In this document: in pieces, positions 17,796 to 26,682 of the stretch
Layout of the letters: each line of letters begins with the position of its first letter
Position numbering within the stretch: the first letter of the stretch is position 1
Source of the DNA: CAYPHA01 sp964410215
GTDB taxonomy: Bacteria > Calditrichota > Calditrichia > Calditrichales > CAYPHA01
Reading direction: 5' to 3'
Assembly: GCA_964410215.1 (NCBI GenBank)
Contig: CAYPHA010000039.1
Coordinates: forward strand, 1-41,606
Length of the DNA stretch: 41,606 nucleotides
The notes under the pieces: model-generated
Database searches by the model: none
Told to the model about the DNA's origin: nothing
Seen by the model: the letters and a program-made list of their open reading frames with translations, nothing else
Made by a program: the position numbers and the translations under genes

Positions 17796-19019
17796 TCAGG
17801 CTATAAAACGATTATTTGACATATTTAGTGCCACACCCAACATTGAAAATGTTGACAATAAAAAGGAACCGCCATAGCTGAGAAAAGGAAGCGGTAAACC
17901 GGTGACAGGAGCCAGACCGACCGTCATACCCACGTTTACAAATATGTGAAAGAACAGAATTGTTACGATCCCGATGAGCGTCGTGCTGGCAAAGGTAGCT
18001 TTTACAATTGTTGCAAGGCGGGCCAGGTAAAGCAGTAATGCCAGAAAAAGGCTCAAAATGAAAAGAACCCCGGCAAAACCATATTCCTCTCCGATTACGG
18101 AAAAAATGAAATCCGTATGCTGTGCCGGTAAAAATTTCAGATGGGTCTGGGAACCTTCGAGAAATCCCTTACCCCAGATTCCTCCAGAACCGATGGCAAC
18201 CTGACTTTGAATGATCTGGTATCCGGCACCCTGAGGATCAGCCTCCGGGTTGGCAAATGTAAGAATGCGCTGCTGCTGGTAGGGACGCAGTTGAGACCAC
18301 ATCACCGGGGTCATCAAACCAACCCCTATATGAAGAATAAAGACGGAAATCAGTACGTATAGTTTTTTCTGGCTCAACACGAGAAAGCCAAGAATTAACA
18401 GCATCCATATAAGGAAAGCATAAAAATTGAATGACAGGATGGCCGTTACAATTGGAGTGACAAGAACAAACAGGGAAAACCAGTCCAGCCCTGTCCAGAA
18501 CAGAAGAGGGATCAGCAGTGCCAGGAAAACCAATGCTGTCCCGAGATCCGGTTGACGCACAATCAGGAGCAGGGGTACGACGATCAGGGTAATCACTACA
18601 GCCAGACTTTTAAAACGATTGATATCTGACTCGCGGTCCGACAGGTATTTCGAGATAGCCAGCACGGTTGCCAGCTTTGCGAGTTCGGAAGGCTGCACCT
18701 TAATGGAACCGATGGCCAGCCAGCGTTCGGCGCCATAACCGCGAACACCGATTAAAAGGACAAGAAACAGCAAAAAGATGGTAAAAAAGTAAAAGGGAAG
18801 GGCCACTTTCTGAATAAGGCGCATTGGAATATAATTGACGGTAAGCATAAGTGCGAATCCGACCAGCATGAACAGTAACTGTTTATTGAAAAGGTCTGAA
18901 CTGCCGCCATCCGCAGGATAGGTTGCACTGTAAACCGCCAGTAATCCGGCTGTTGAAAGAAGTGCAACGATCAGGACGATAAAAAAGTTAATCCGTGATA
19001 ACAGGTTTTGTGCCCTCAT
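17796..19019 (-). CDS. rodA: Rod-shape peptidoglycan glycosyltransferase RodA (SEDS family)
   Basis: A SEDS-family polymerase (407 aa, about ten transmembrane segments) that extends glycan strands for lateral-wall growth in partnership with PBP2. Motifs: ERWLAIGSIKVQPSELAKLA in the first large loop, RQPDLGTALVFLAL, HTDFIFSVIGEEYGFAG, and PVTGLPLPFLSYGGSFLL near the C-terminus. It overlaps the mrdA stop by 4 nt (ATGA) and belongs to the mre operon, which separates it from FtsW of the dcw cluster. Confidence 0.96.
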   Translation of the reverse strand: MRAQNLLSRINFFIVLIVALLSTAGLLAVYSATYPADGGSSDLFNKQLLFMLVGFALMLTVNYIPMRLIQKVALPFYFFTIFLLFLVLLIGVRGYGAERWLAIGSIKVQPSELAKLATVLAISKYLSDRESDINRFKSLAVVITLIVVPLLLIVRQPDLGTALVFLALLIPLLFWTGLDWFSLFVLVTPIVTAILSFNFYAFLIWMLLILGFLVLSQKKLYVLISVFILHIGVGLMTPVMWSQLRPYQQQRILTFANPEADPQGAGYQIIQSQVAIGSGGIWGKGFLEGSQTHLKFLPAQHTDFIFSVIGEEYGFAGVLFILSLFLALLLYLARLATIVKATFASTTLIGIVTILFFHIFVNVGMTVGLAPVTGLPLPFLSYGGSFLLSTFSMLGVALNMSNNRFIA

Positions 19020-20893
19020 TGATCCTCACTTTCCCGTGGAAACAAGATTTCTAAAGGCTGAAAGGATTCAATATTAAACGGGATACTTGTCGAATCGCTG
19101 AGTTCCTCCTCAACTGTATCCTTTACGGCAACATAACGTGGTATCAACCGGTTGTAAAAATACTTTTCCAGGAATTTCCGGGCGATCGGCGCTGCGATGG
19201 CACCGCCACCGCCGGCATTTTCGACAATCACGGAAATGGCCACTTCCGGCAATTCATAAGGGGCAAAGGCCATAAACCAGGCGTGCGTATCGCCGTGGGG
19301 ATTTTGGGCCGTTCCTGTTTTTCCGGCCATCTCAATACCCGGTACTTTCCCCAGCCAGCCCGTACCGCCGTCACAAACCTGGCGCATGCCTTCGCGGATG
19401 ACATCATACACATCGTCCGATATACCGGTTACATAACGGGTTTCTATCGGGAATTTTATAGTGGCACCGTTGGAATAATTATACATATGGTCAACCAGGT
19501 GAGGACGGTGATACACCCCTTTATTCGCCAGGATCATCACAAACTGTGCAAGCTGCAGGGGAGTGACCAGCAATTCACCCTGTCCGATGGCAAGATTAGC
19601 CAGGTTGCCTTTCGTCCATCCGTTTACACCGTATCGATTGTTGAAGAATTCGACAGAAGGAACCAGTCCACGGCTTTCCTGCGCCAGGTCAATACCTGTT
19701 TGAGAACCAAATCCGAACATCCTGCTGTAATCAGTCCAGGCCTCCAGACCTATTTTCAGACCCAGTTGATAAAAATATACATTACATGAATGCTTGATTG
19801 CTCCGTATAAATCAAGGGTACCATGACCGGAAGCATTCCAGCAATGGATTATTTTTCTGCCCAGACGGAAATAGCCCGGGCAGGTTGCCTTCCAGGCAGG
19901 AGTTATTATATCCTCCTGAAGGGCGGCAACGGCAGCCACGATTTTATATGTTGACCCGGGAGGATACCGGCTTTGAACGGCGCGGCTGTAAAGGGGCCGC
20001 GCTTCATCCGTTTGCAGACTGTTCCAGACATCGGGATCAATTTTTCCCGTGAGAAGCCTCGGATCGTAGTCGGGTTTGCTAACCAGGGCCAGTATGCCAC
20101 CATTCCGGACGTCAATGGCAACCAGTGCTCCACGATAATCAACCATCAGTGATTCCGCAAACTGCTGCATTTCGTAATCCATATAAAGGAAGATATCACT
20201 GCCGTGAACAGGTGGTACATCCAGGTTATGATCATAATGCCCCAACTCCCGCCCGGAAGCATCTACGCGCAGATAACGTACCCCTTTTGAACCACGCAAG
20301 TCCAGGTCATAAATATTCTCCAAACCGCTTTTCCCGATAATGTCGCCGGATTCATACAAAGAACTGCGCGCTTCATCTTCAACCGTAACTTCCCCGACAC
20401 TTCCAAAAATATGGGGAGACTGAACACCTTCCGGATAATACCGTTTCGGTTCAACCAGTGTTAAAACCCCCGGAATATACAACCGGTCTTCCTCAAGCTG
20501 AATGACCTTTCTGTATTCAATATCCCTGGTAATAATGACAGGACGGTAGCCGTAATCCTTGCGCATCTTCTCCCTGATGACATCCACCGGTATGTTTATA
20601 GCTTCTTCGAGATAGGAAAGGGTTTGTCTGTTAACCACTTTGGGAATGACGGCTACGGAGAACGAGGGACGGTTATCGACCAGAATATCCTCATCACGGT
20701 CACAAATGAGCCCGCGGACCGGGTAGCTCTGTATACGGCGGATGCTGTTATCAAGCGATTTCTGTACGTATACGGCCCGGTTGATGACCTGAAGGCGAAA
20801 AAAACCTGTTATGAGAAAGGTGAAAAGAAGCAAGACCACAACCACCAGCACAGAAAAGCGATGTTGTATATTATGCCTATCGAATTCTACCAT
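19016..20893 (-). CDS. mrdA: Penicillin-binding protein 2 (elongation transpeptidase)
   Basis: A class B PBP of 625 aa that cross-links lateral-wall peptidoglycan in the Rod complex. It has one N-terminal membrane anchor (about 13-33), a pedestal domain, and a transpeptidase domain with S314-T-Y-K317, S369-C-N371 and K525-T-G. The paired cysteines at C338 and C351 flank FRLGRKIIH, a feature of PBP2 proteins. AGGGAA precedes the ATG at 20893, 3 nt after the mreD stop. The order mreB-C-D-mrdA-rodA is the classical shape operon. Confidence 0.96.
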   Translation of the reverse strand: MVEFDRHNIQHRFSVLVVVVLLLFTFLITGFFRLQVINRAVYVQKSLDNSIRRIQSYPVRGLICDRDEDILVDNRPSFSVAVIPKVVNRQTLSYLEEAINIPVDVIREKMRKDYGYRPVIITRDIEYRKVIQLEEDRLYIPGVLTLVEPKRYYPEGVQSPHIFGSVGEVTVEDEARSSLYESGDIIGKSGLENIYDLDLRGSKGVRYLRVDASGRELGHYDHNLDVPPVHGSDIFLYMDYEMQQFAESLMVDYRGALVAIDVRNGGILALVSKPDYDPRLLTGKIDPDVWNSLQTDEARPLYSRAVQSRYPPGSTYKIVAAVAALQEDIITPAWKATCPGYFRLGRKIIHCWNASGHGTLDLYGAIKHSCNVYFYQLGLKIGLEAWTDYSRMFGFGSQTGIDLAQESRGLVPSVEFFNNRYGVNGWTKGNLANLAIGQGELLVTPLQLAQFVMILANKGVYHRPHLVDHMYNYSNGATIKFPIETRYVTGISDDVYDVIREGMRQVCDGGTGWLGKVPGIEMAGKTGTAQNPHGDTHAWFMAFAPYELPEVAISVIVENAGGGGAIAAPIARKFLEKYFYNRLIPRYVAVKDTVEEELSDSTSIPFNIESFQPLEILFPRESEDQ

Positions 20894-20896
20894 TTT

Positions 20897-21382
20897 CTAT
20901 TCCCTGAAATACTTGTGTGTAAACAGGTTTACAAGTACGAGCATTACAGATGTATAAACGGTATTTGGAAAAACCCTGGTATAAATTAATTGTGTAAAAG
21001 AGGTATCCGTTTTAAACTGCAGCAATCCGTAAAATATAAGTTCATGCAGAAAAATCATGATCACAAACCATAAATAATACATCATCCCTTCCAGCCGCAT
21101 GGTTTTGAACTTCCCGAGTGCATACCCGGTGATGGACTTGGGAAAAGCGGTAATACCTACCGGTAAGGCTGTGAGTGCATCCTGGAGGATACCGAGAAGA
21201 AAACCACTTGAACTGCCGGAAACCGTACCGAAGCGCTTACTGATAAGTAGCACAACGATTAAAACAAAATCGGGACGCCAGCCGGCAACTTCGATCAGGG
21301 GAACCAGGACACTCTGAATTATGATCGCAGCAGTCCCGAATATGAGTATTATAAAGATGAGATACCTATTCTCGTGGTGCAT
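20897..21382 (-). CDS. mreD: Rod-shape-determining protein MreD
   Basis: A small polytopic membrane protein (161 aa, about five hydrophobic segments) of the Rod complex. The family motif is visible in RPDFVLIVVLLISKRFG and GFLLGILQDALTALPVG. I set the start at ATG 21382 (MHHENRYL) because AAAGGAG lies 4 nt upstream; a TTG at 21400 would add six residues encoded by the ribosome-binding site itself. It overlaps the 3' end of mreC by 17 nt, implying coupled translation. Confidence 0.9.
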   Translation of the reverse strand: MHHENRYLIFIILIFGTAAIIIQSVLVPLIEVAGWRPDFVLIVVLLISKRFGTVSGSSSGFLLGILQDALTALPVGITAFPKSITGYALGKFKTMRLEGMMYYLWFVIMIFLHELIFYGLLQFKTDTSFTQLIYTRVFPNTVYTSVMLVLVNLFTHKYFRE

Positions 21383-22172
21383 CCTGCTCCTTTGACTCAA
21401 GCACGAATACTTCTTCCAACCGGTTGAAGTTGACGGCAGGTTTTACTGTAATGTCCTGAAAAAGAGCTTCATTGTTTTTACTGAATCCTGTAATCATACC
21501 CACCTTAATACCGGGGGGATAGATCTGGCTGAATCCTGAAGTAAAAAGCACATCCCCTTCCTGCACCGTAATGGTGTTGGGAACATGGTCGAGACGCAGC
21601 ATATTGCCCCCGTCCCAGGTTACGATACCCAGCTCCCTGTTTCGCTGAATACGCACACTGACCCGGCTGTTGGGATCCATCAATATCTGACAAATACCGC
21701 GGTTTCCGGATAACTTCACTATTTTACCAACCAGTCCGTCTGAAGTAAGGACCGCTGCATTTTTATGAATTTTCTCTATACCACCGGTAGAGAGAATCAA
21801 TCCCGATACAAAATCATGGGGGCTGGAACCGATTACTTTTGCCGGCAGGAGTTCATAACCCACTTCATATTTAAACTGGAGCAGTTTGCGGAGACGCCGG
21901 TTTTCCAGTAAAGCATCCTGTAACTGGGAGTTCTGAAAAGCCAGCTCGGCATTTTCTTTTCGAAGAGCGCTGTTTTTGCTTCTCAGGTTAAAATAAGCTG
22001 TTAAATCATGAATACCGTCGTTAACAACACCGAATGATTCGAGCGAACTGGTTCGAATACCTTCTACCAGCAGGCTGTCGCTCGAAACCATTAAGAGTGC
22101 TGATAGTGTCAGATACAATAACAATAAGAGGGATTGATAATAACGTGAAAAAAATCTATATATAATATCCAC
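21366..22172 (-). CDS. mreC: Rod-shape-determining protein MreC
   Basis: A bitopic periplasmic scaffold (268 aa) of the Rod complex that activates PBP2-RodA. It has a short cytoplasmic N-terminus, one transmembrane segment (about 13-31), a heptad-rich coiled coil (about 60-95, NSALRKENAELAFQNSQLQD), and the MreC beta domains with VIGSSPHDFVSGLILSTGG and VLTSDGLVGKI. The start is GTG at 22172 with no strong Shine-Dalgarno sequence, 23 nt after mreB. It overlaps mreD at its 3' end. Confidence 0.94.
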   Translation of the reverse strand: MDIIYRFFSRYYQSLLLLLYLTLSALLMVSSDSLLVEGIRTSSLESFGVVNDGIHDLTAYFNLRSKNSALRKENAELAFQNSQLQDALLENRRLRKLLQFKYEVGYELLPAKVIGSSPHDFVSGLILSTGGIEKIHKNAAVLTSDGLVGKIVKLSGNRGICQILMDPNSRVSVRIQRNRELGIVTWDGGNMLRLDHVPNTITVQEGDVLFTSGFSQIYPPGIKVGMITGFSKNNEALFQDITVKPAVNFNRLEEVFVLESKEQDAPRE

Positions 22173-22195
22173 GCGTGTTTCGGTTCTTTATAAGG

Positions 22196-23230
22196 TTAAA
22201 GCGTCCTGCGATGTTTTAAAATGACCTTTTCATACCGTTCCGGCTGATCAAGGATTTTACCACAACCACGCACGACGCAGGTAAGCGGGTCATCAGCCAC
22301 ATGAATCGCCATTGATGTTTCATCCCTGAGACGCACATCGAGGTTTTTGAGAAGAGCCCCACCTCCGGTCAGAATAATACCCCGGTCCAATATATCGGAT
22401 GCGAGTTCGGGTGGTGTACGCTCCAAAGATAGTTTTACAGCTTCGACGATAGTCAGGATGGAATCATTCAGTGCTTCCCGAATCTCGACACTGCTGATTT
22501 CGATGGTCTTCGGGATCCCGTCAACAAGATCCCTCCCTTTAACTTCCGTCGTTATCTCCTCTTCCATTGCTGCGGCAGAGCCGATATTGCATTTCAGATC
22601 TTCTGCCGATTTTTCACCGAGGAGGAGATTGTAATTCTTTTTAAAATACTGGATGATCGCCTGATTCATCTCATCGCCACCGATGCGGATGGAGGTGTGA
22701 TTAACGATACCATTCAGCGAAATGACAGCAATTTCCGATGTTCCGCCGCCAATATCTACAATCATGTTTCCGATCGGTTCGTCTATCTCCAGCCCGACCC
22801 CGATGGCTGCAGACATGGCTTCTGCCACCAGATCAACTTCCTTGGCACCGGCACGTTCTGCGGAATCCCGTACCGCACGCTTTTCCACTTCGGTGATACC
22901 GGAAGGTACGCAGACAATGATCTTTCGGACCATCATGCGGCTTACATTGGCTTTCTTTATAAATTCTCTGATCATTATTTCTGTCGCTTCAAAATCGGCT
23001 ATAACGCCATCCTTCATCGGACGGATCGTCACGATATCCTGGTGCGTGCGGCCGAGCATCTGGCGGGCTTCATTGCCGACGGCAACGACTTTATCTGAAT
23101 TTTCTTCCAGGGCAATGATGGAGGGTTCATCAACAACGATACCTTTACCTTTGACATAGATTAAGGTGTTTGCCGTTCCCAGATCTATACCGATATCCGA
23201 GTTGAAGAAGTTAAATAGGGTTAATGCCAT
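22196..23230 (-). CDS. mreB: Rod-shape-determining actin homologue MreB
   Basis: MreB (344 aa) forms membrane-bound actin-like filaments that orient lateral-wall synthesis. The phosphate-1 motif DLGTANTLIYVKGKGIV is at about residues 15-31, phosphate-2 MIVDIGGGTSEIAVISL near 157-173, and the adenosine motif GIILTGGGALLKNLD near 288-302. An N-terminal amphipathic stretch (ALTLFNFF) may contact the membrane. AGGAG lies 8 nt before the ATG. It follows purH after only 15 nt, so it is probably transcribed with the purine genes. Confidence 0.98.
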   Translation of the reverse strand: MALTLFNFFNSDIGIDLGTANTLIYVKGKGIVVDEPSIIALEENSDKVVAVGNEARQMLGRTHQDIVTIRPMKDGVIADFEATEIMIREFIKKANVSRMMVRKIIVCVPSGITEVEKRAVRDSAERAGAKEVDLVAEAMSAAIGVGLEIDEPIGNMIVDIGGGTSEIAVISLNGIVNHTSIRIGGDEMNQAIIQYFKKNYNLLLGEKSAEDLKCNIGSAAAMEEEITTEVKGRDLVDGIPKTIEISSVEIREALNDSILTIVEAVKLSLERTPPELASDILDRGIILTGGGALLKNLDVRLRDETSMAIHVADDPLTCVVRGCGKILDQPERYEKVILKHRRTL

Positions 23231-23245
23231 TTAGAATGCTCCTAA

Positions 23246-24799
23246 TCAATGTTTAAAATGCCGAGTACCTGTAAATACCATGGTGATACCTGCTTCATCC
23301 GCAGCCTCAATAACTTCTTCATCCCGGATAGAACCACCGGGTTCGATGACTGCCGTGGCACCGGCTTCCGCAAGTGCCTCAATACTGTCCCGAAAAGGGA
23401 AAAATGCGTCTGATGCAACGGTCGATTGCCGCAGCGATAAACCGGCTTTCCCGGCCTTCATGATTGCGATTTCTGTGGAATCAACGCGGGACATCTGACC
23501 GGCGCCGATTCCCAGTGTTTGAGAATCATTCGTAAACACAATGGCATTCGATTTTACATGTTTTGTTATTTTCCATGCAAATTCCATAGCCTGCCATTCC
23601 TGCTCGGTCGGTTTCCGTTTTGTAACCACTCTGGCGTCACGTATCGATTCGCCGGAATCGTCCGTGCCCTGAACCAGGAAACCGCCGGCAACGGTTTTAA
23701 GATCCCAGATGGCCCGCTCCAGTTTAGCGGGATCGAATATCAGTAATCGGAGGTTTTTTTTACGAGTTAAGCGCTGCAGGGCTTCCTGACTAAATTCCGG
23801 CGCTATAATGCATTCCACGAAGTATTCGGCGAAGGATTCGGCCAGTTCGAGGGTTACGGGACCGTTGACCGCGATAATGCCGCCGAAGGCGGAAGATTCA
23901 TCCGTTTTGCGCGCCTGCTTATGCGCTTCGATTAAACTGGAACCCGTTGCCACGCCACAGGGATTGTTATGTTTGATGATCACGCAGGTGGGCTGCTCAA
24001 ATTCCTGCACAATCGAAAGCGCGGCCTGTAAATCAAGGATATTATTGAAACTGAGTTCTTTGCCATGAAGTTGTTGCATGTCGCCCAGCGGCTTCTTGCC
24101 ACCATAACGGTAAAAACCCGCTTTCTGATGCGGATTCTCACCATAGCGTAAAATCTGTTCCAGATTTCCGCTTAGCGTGAACCGGTCGGGCATTTGTTCT
24201 TCTTCATCCGCGGCAGCCAATGTTTCGAAGTAGCTGGCAATCGTCTGGTTGTAGTGCGCCATTATCCGGAATACATCCCGTGCGCAGTTTCTGCGAAAGG
24301 TGTCCGGAATGGCACCCTTATTCTGTTCAAACGATTCCATATACGGCTTATACTGGGAAGGGTCAGTCAGTACGGTTACGGAGTCATGATTTTTTGCGGC
24401 CGCCCTTATCAGTGTCGGACCACCAATATCAATCTGTTCAATCGCTTCTTCCGGTGTAATACCTTCCTTCCGGATTGTTGCTTCGAAAGGATAAAGATTG
24501 ACGACTACCAGATCGATAGGGCTGATATCAAGCGATTCCAGTTGGGAAATGTGATCTTCGGTCCGCATGGCCAGAATACCGGCATGAATTTTCGGATGCA
24601 GGGTTTTAACGCGACCGTTCAGGATTTCCGGAAAACCGGTTACAGAGCTGACGGATGTTACAGAGATCCCTGCATCTTCCAGAACCCGGAACGTGCCGCC
24701 CGATGAAATAATTTCAAAGTCTTTTTTCTGAAGAAAAGAGGCTAATTCAACAATATCTGTTTTGTCATAAACACTCAGTAATGCCCGTTTAACTGTCAT
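23246..24799 (-). CDS. purH: Bifunctional AICAR transformylase / IMP cyclohydrolase PurH
   Basis: PurH (517 aa) carries out the last two steps of de novo IMP synthesis, formylating AICAR with 10-formyl-THF and closing the ring. The N-terminal cyclohydrolase domain covers about 1-150 (RALLSVYDKTDIVELASFL; GRVKTLHPKIHAGILAMR), and the transformylase domain covers about 200-517 with the catalytic KHNNPCGVATG and QMSRVDSTEIA. It overlaps purN by 4 nt and leads into mreB after 15 nt. Confidence 0.97.
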   Translation of the reverse strand: MTVKRALLSVYDKTDIVELASFLQKKDFEIISSGGTFRVLEDAGISVTSVSSVTGFPEILNGRVKTLHPKIHAGILAMRTEDHISQLESLDISPIDLVVVNLYPFEATIRKEGITPEEAIEQIDIGGPTLIRAAAKNHDSVTVLTDPSQYKPYMESFEQNKGAIPDTFRRNCARDVFRIMAHYNQTIASYFETLAAADEEEQMPDRFTLSGNLEQILRYGENPHQKAGFYRYGGKKPLGDMQQLHGKELSFNNILDLQAALSIVQEFEQPTCVIIKHNNPCGVATGSSLIEAHKQARKTDESSAFGGIIAVNGPVTLELAESFAEYFVECIIAPEFSQEALQRLTRKKNLRLLIFDPAKLERAIWDLKTVAGGFLVQGTDDSGESIRDARVVTKRKPTEQEWQAMEFAWKITKHVKSNAIVFTNDSQTLGIGAGQMSRVDSTEIAIMKAGKAGLSLRQSTVASDAFFPFRDSIEALAEAGATAVIEPGGSIRDEEVIEAADEAGITMVFTGTRHFKH

Positions 24800-25428
24800 T
24801 TTTTCTCCGCTGGTTCAAGAATTACCCGGTTATCTGCCACATGTACACGATCTTCAAGTAACAGTTTCAAAGCCTCAGGATAAATTTCATGTTCAATTTT
24901 AAGTACCCGTTCAGCGATTTTATCAGGGGTATCCGTTGTGCTGATTGCCACAGCCCGTTGCAGAAGGATATAGCCTTCATCATACTGCTCGTTCACAAAA
25001 TGCACCGTGGCACCGGAAACCTGCATACCGCTTTTCCTGACCGCTTCGTGAACATGATGGCCGTACATACCTTTTCCGCCAAAGAAAGGTAAAAGAGCCG
25101 GATGAATATTCACCATTCGGAAAGGAAATGCAGATACAATGTCTGTACTTATCAGTTTCAGCCAGCCGGCCAGAGCAATATAATCGGTATCGTGTTCCTG
25201 AAGTGCCTGTAATAAAGCCCTGTCCGCATCCTGACGTGAATCAAATTCTTTTGGAGCATACACGTAAACCGGAACGCTAAACCGTTCAGCAATCTCGCAG
25301 GCACCGATATCCGGTTTACTGGCAACCAGTAGGTTTACGCTTCCGGGAATGTAACCCGATGCACTGTGTTCACAAATCGTCTGGAAGTTACTTCCCCGAC
25401 CCGATGCAAAAACTGTGATATTCTTCAT
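24796..25428 (-). CDS. purN: Phosphoribosylglycinamide formyltransferase PurN
   Basis: PurN (210 aa) transfers a formyl group from 10-formyl-THF to GAR in purine synthesis. Motifs: ITVFASGRGSNFQTI at the N-terminus, YIALAGWLKLIS, the catalytic NIHPALLPFFGGKGMYG, and GATVHFVNEQYDEG with the catalytic Asp. The start is ATG at 25428. The leader of about 20 nt from the predicted promoter has no clear Shine-Dalgarno sequence. It is the first gene of an apparent purN-purH-mreBCD-mrdA-rodA operon. Confidence 0.96.
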   Translation of the reverse strand: MKNITVFASGRGSNFQTICEHSASGYIPGSVNLLVASKPDIGACEIAERFSVPVYVYAPKEFDSRQDADRALLQALQEHDTDYIALAGWLKLISTDIVSAFPFRMVNIHPALLPFFGGKGMYGHHVHEAVRKSGMQVSGATVHFVNEQYDEGYILLQRAVAISTTDTPDKIAERVLKIEHEIYPEALKLLLEDRVHVADNRVILEPAEKK

Positions 25429-25454
25429 TAATCGTGTATTTTTATTTAAATTTT

Positions 25455-25483
25455 AATATAACAAAAACTGAATTTTTAGTCAA
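25455..25483 (-). promoter_or_regulatory. Putative sigma70 promoter of the purNH-mre operon
   Basis: Read on the minus strand, TTGACT (25483-25478) and TATATT (25460-25455) are separated by exactly 17 nt. This is the best sigma70 match in the window. Transcription would start near 25448, about 20 nt before purN. No other promoter of similar quality is evident before mreB, where the gap after purH is only 15 nt. Confidence 0.6.
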
Positions 25484-25539
25484 TTAGAGTTTCATGCAAC
25501 TCTTTGGCCATCTGTTTGTATGTAGCCTGCCGTTATCGC

Positions 25540-26469
25540 TTATCCAGCCTTATAAAATGGATTTCCAAAGGTAACCTGTCCCGTATCCGCATCAATCGTC
25601 GCCTGGACACCGAGTGGTATGGATATTTTTTTAAGGCTGTGCCCGTAAGGAAAATTGTAGATGACCGGGACGGGAAGATCACCGAAAAAATCATGAATGA
25701 GATCATCTATTTTTGAACTTTCCGTATCGCCGGGTTCGGGATCACAATCCAGGAATTCGCCCAGAATAACACCCCTGACGGAATGGAGTATACCGGATTG
25801 CTTCAACTGGGCCAGAAAACGATCTATCTTGTAAGAGCTTTCACCGACATCTTCAATAAACAATACGGCGTCTTCAAATCCGGGTTGGAAGGGGGTCCCC
25901 AACTGGGAAGCGATGAGCGATAAACAGCCGCCTTTGAGGATGCCTTCCGCCCTGCCGCTATTCAGTACATCAGCCCCGTTTTCATGAAAATTGAATGTAT
26001 ATTGCGGTTTTTTATTAAAAATCTGGTTGAAAAAATGCCTTTCTGTGAACGCGGGAATTCCCAGACCCATCTCCACCGCCACCATTGGTCCTGACAGCGA
26101 GGGCAGGCCGGTTTCTTTTAAGATAGCCAGCTGCAAGGTCGTAATATCGGAATAACCGGTCAGCAGCTTCGGATTGTTCCAGATCAGATCAAAATCGATG
26201 CGGTCGACGTAACGCAGACACCCCCAGCCGCCGCGTGCGCAAATAATGGCATCGACTTCCGGATTGGCATACATCCGGTGCAGATCATCAAGGCGAAGCT
26301 GATCATCGCCGGCGAAGTGCCCTTTCTTAGCCGAAAGGCTCCGGCCCTCAGCCACACGGAATCCTTTGTTTTTCAAATACCGGATGCCCTTCTCGAGTCG
26401 CTCAGGAACCGGTGCATAGGCCGGTGCGATGACACCAATAGTACTGTCTGGTTTAACTGGATTTAGCAT
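25540..26469 (-). CDS. ldcA: LD-carboxypeptidase (peptidase family S66, LdcA-like)
   Basis: A cytoplasmic serine carboxypeptidase that removes the terminal D-Ala from recycled murein tetrapeptides. The family triad is visible: Ser in GYSDIT (about 107 from this start), Glu in FIEDVGESSYKIDRF (about 206) and His in YGHSLKKI (about 277), with spacing close to that of known LdcA. ARGGWGCLRYVDRID is another signature. ATG at 26469 is preferred because GGGG lies 5 nt upstream and the protein then begins MLNPVKPDSTIGVIAPA; an ATG at 26487 would add six residues. The single gene lies 111 nt upstream of purN and is divergent from serA. Confidence 0.92.
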   Translation of the reverse strand: MLNPVKPDSTIGVIAPAYAPVPERLEKGIRYLKNKGFRVAEGRSLSAKKGHFAGDDQLRLDDLHRMYANPEVDAIICARGGWGCLRYVDRIDFDLIWNNPKLLTGYSDITTLQLAILKETGLPSLSGPMVAVEMGLGIPAFTERHFFNQIFNKKPQYTFNFHENGADVLNSGRAEGILKGGCLSLIASQLGTPFQPGFEDAVLFIEDVGESSYKIDRFLAQLKQSGILHSVRGVILGEFLDCDPEPGDTESSKIDDLIHDFFGDLPVPVIYNFPYGHSLKKISIPLGVQATIDADTGQVTFGNPFYKAG

Positions 26470-26487
26470 ACATACCCCGTATTTCAT

Positions 26488-26682
26488 TGATTGGAATTAT
26501 AAAACGGCTCAGAGCAATATAAAATATTATGTAATCCGAATAAAGTCTTTTGAATCCAGTTTGATTCTGACAACGCCCCGTATATTTTAGTTTGTTTTTC
26601 TAAAAAATAATAGATATTTTTATCTGAAATATATCTAAAATAAATCCGCTTTATATTATTATTCAAAACGAGGTAGGTTACG
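26488..26682. other. Divergent intergenic region between ldcA and serA
   Basis: This 195-nt AT-rich stretch must hold promoters for both flanking genes. Near 26611-26640 it carries AGATA-TTTT-TATCT followed by TATATCT, an inverted repeat with an extra half-site that could be an operator. A TATATT near 26651 could be a -10 for serA, but I see no matching -35. The serA ribosome-binding site GAGGTAGG is at the right end. Confidence 0.35.
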
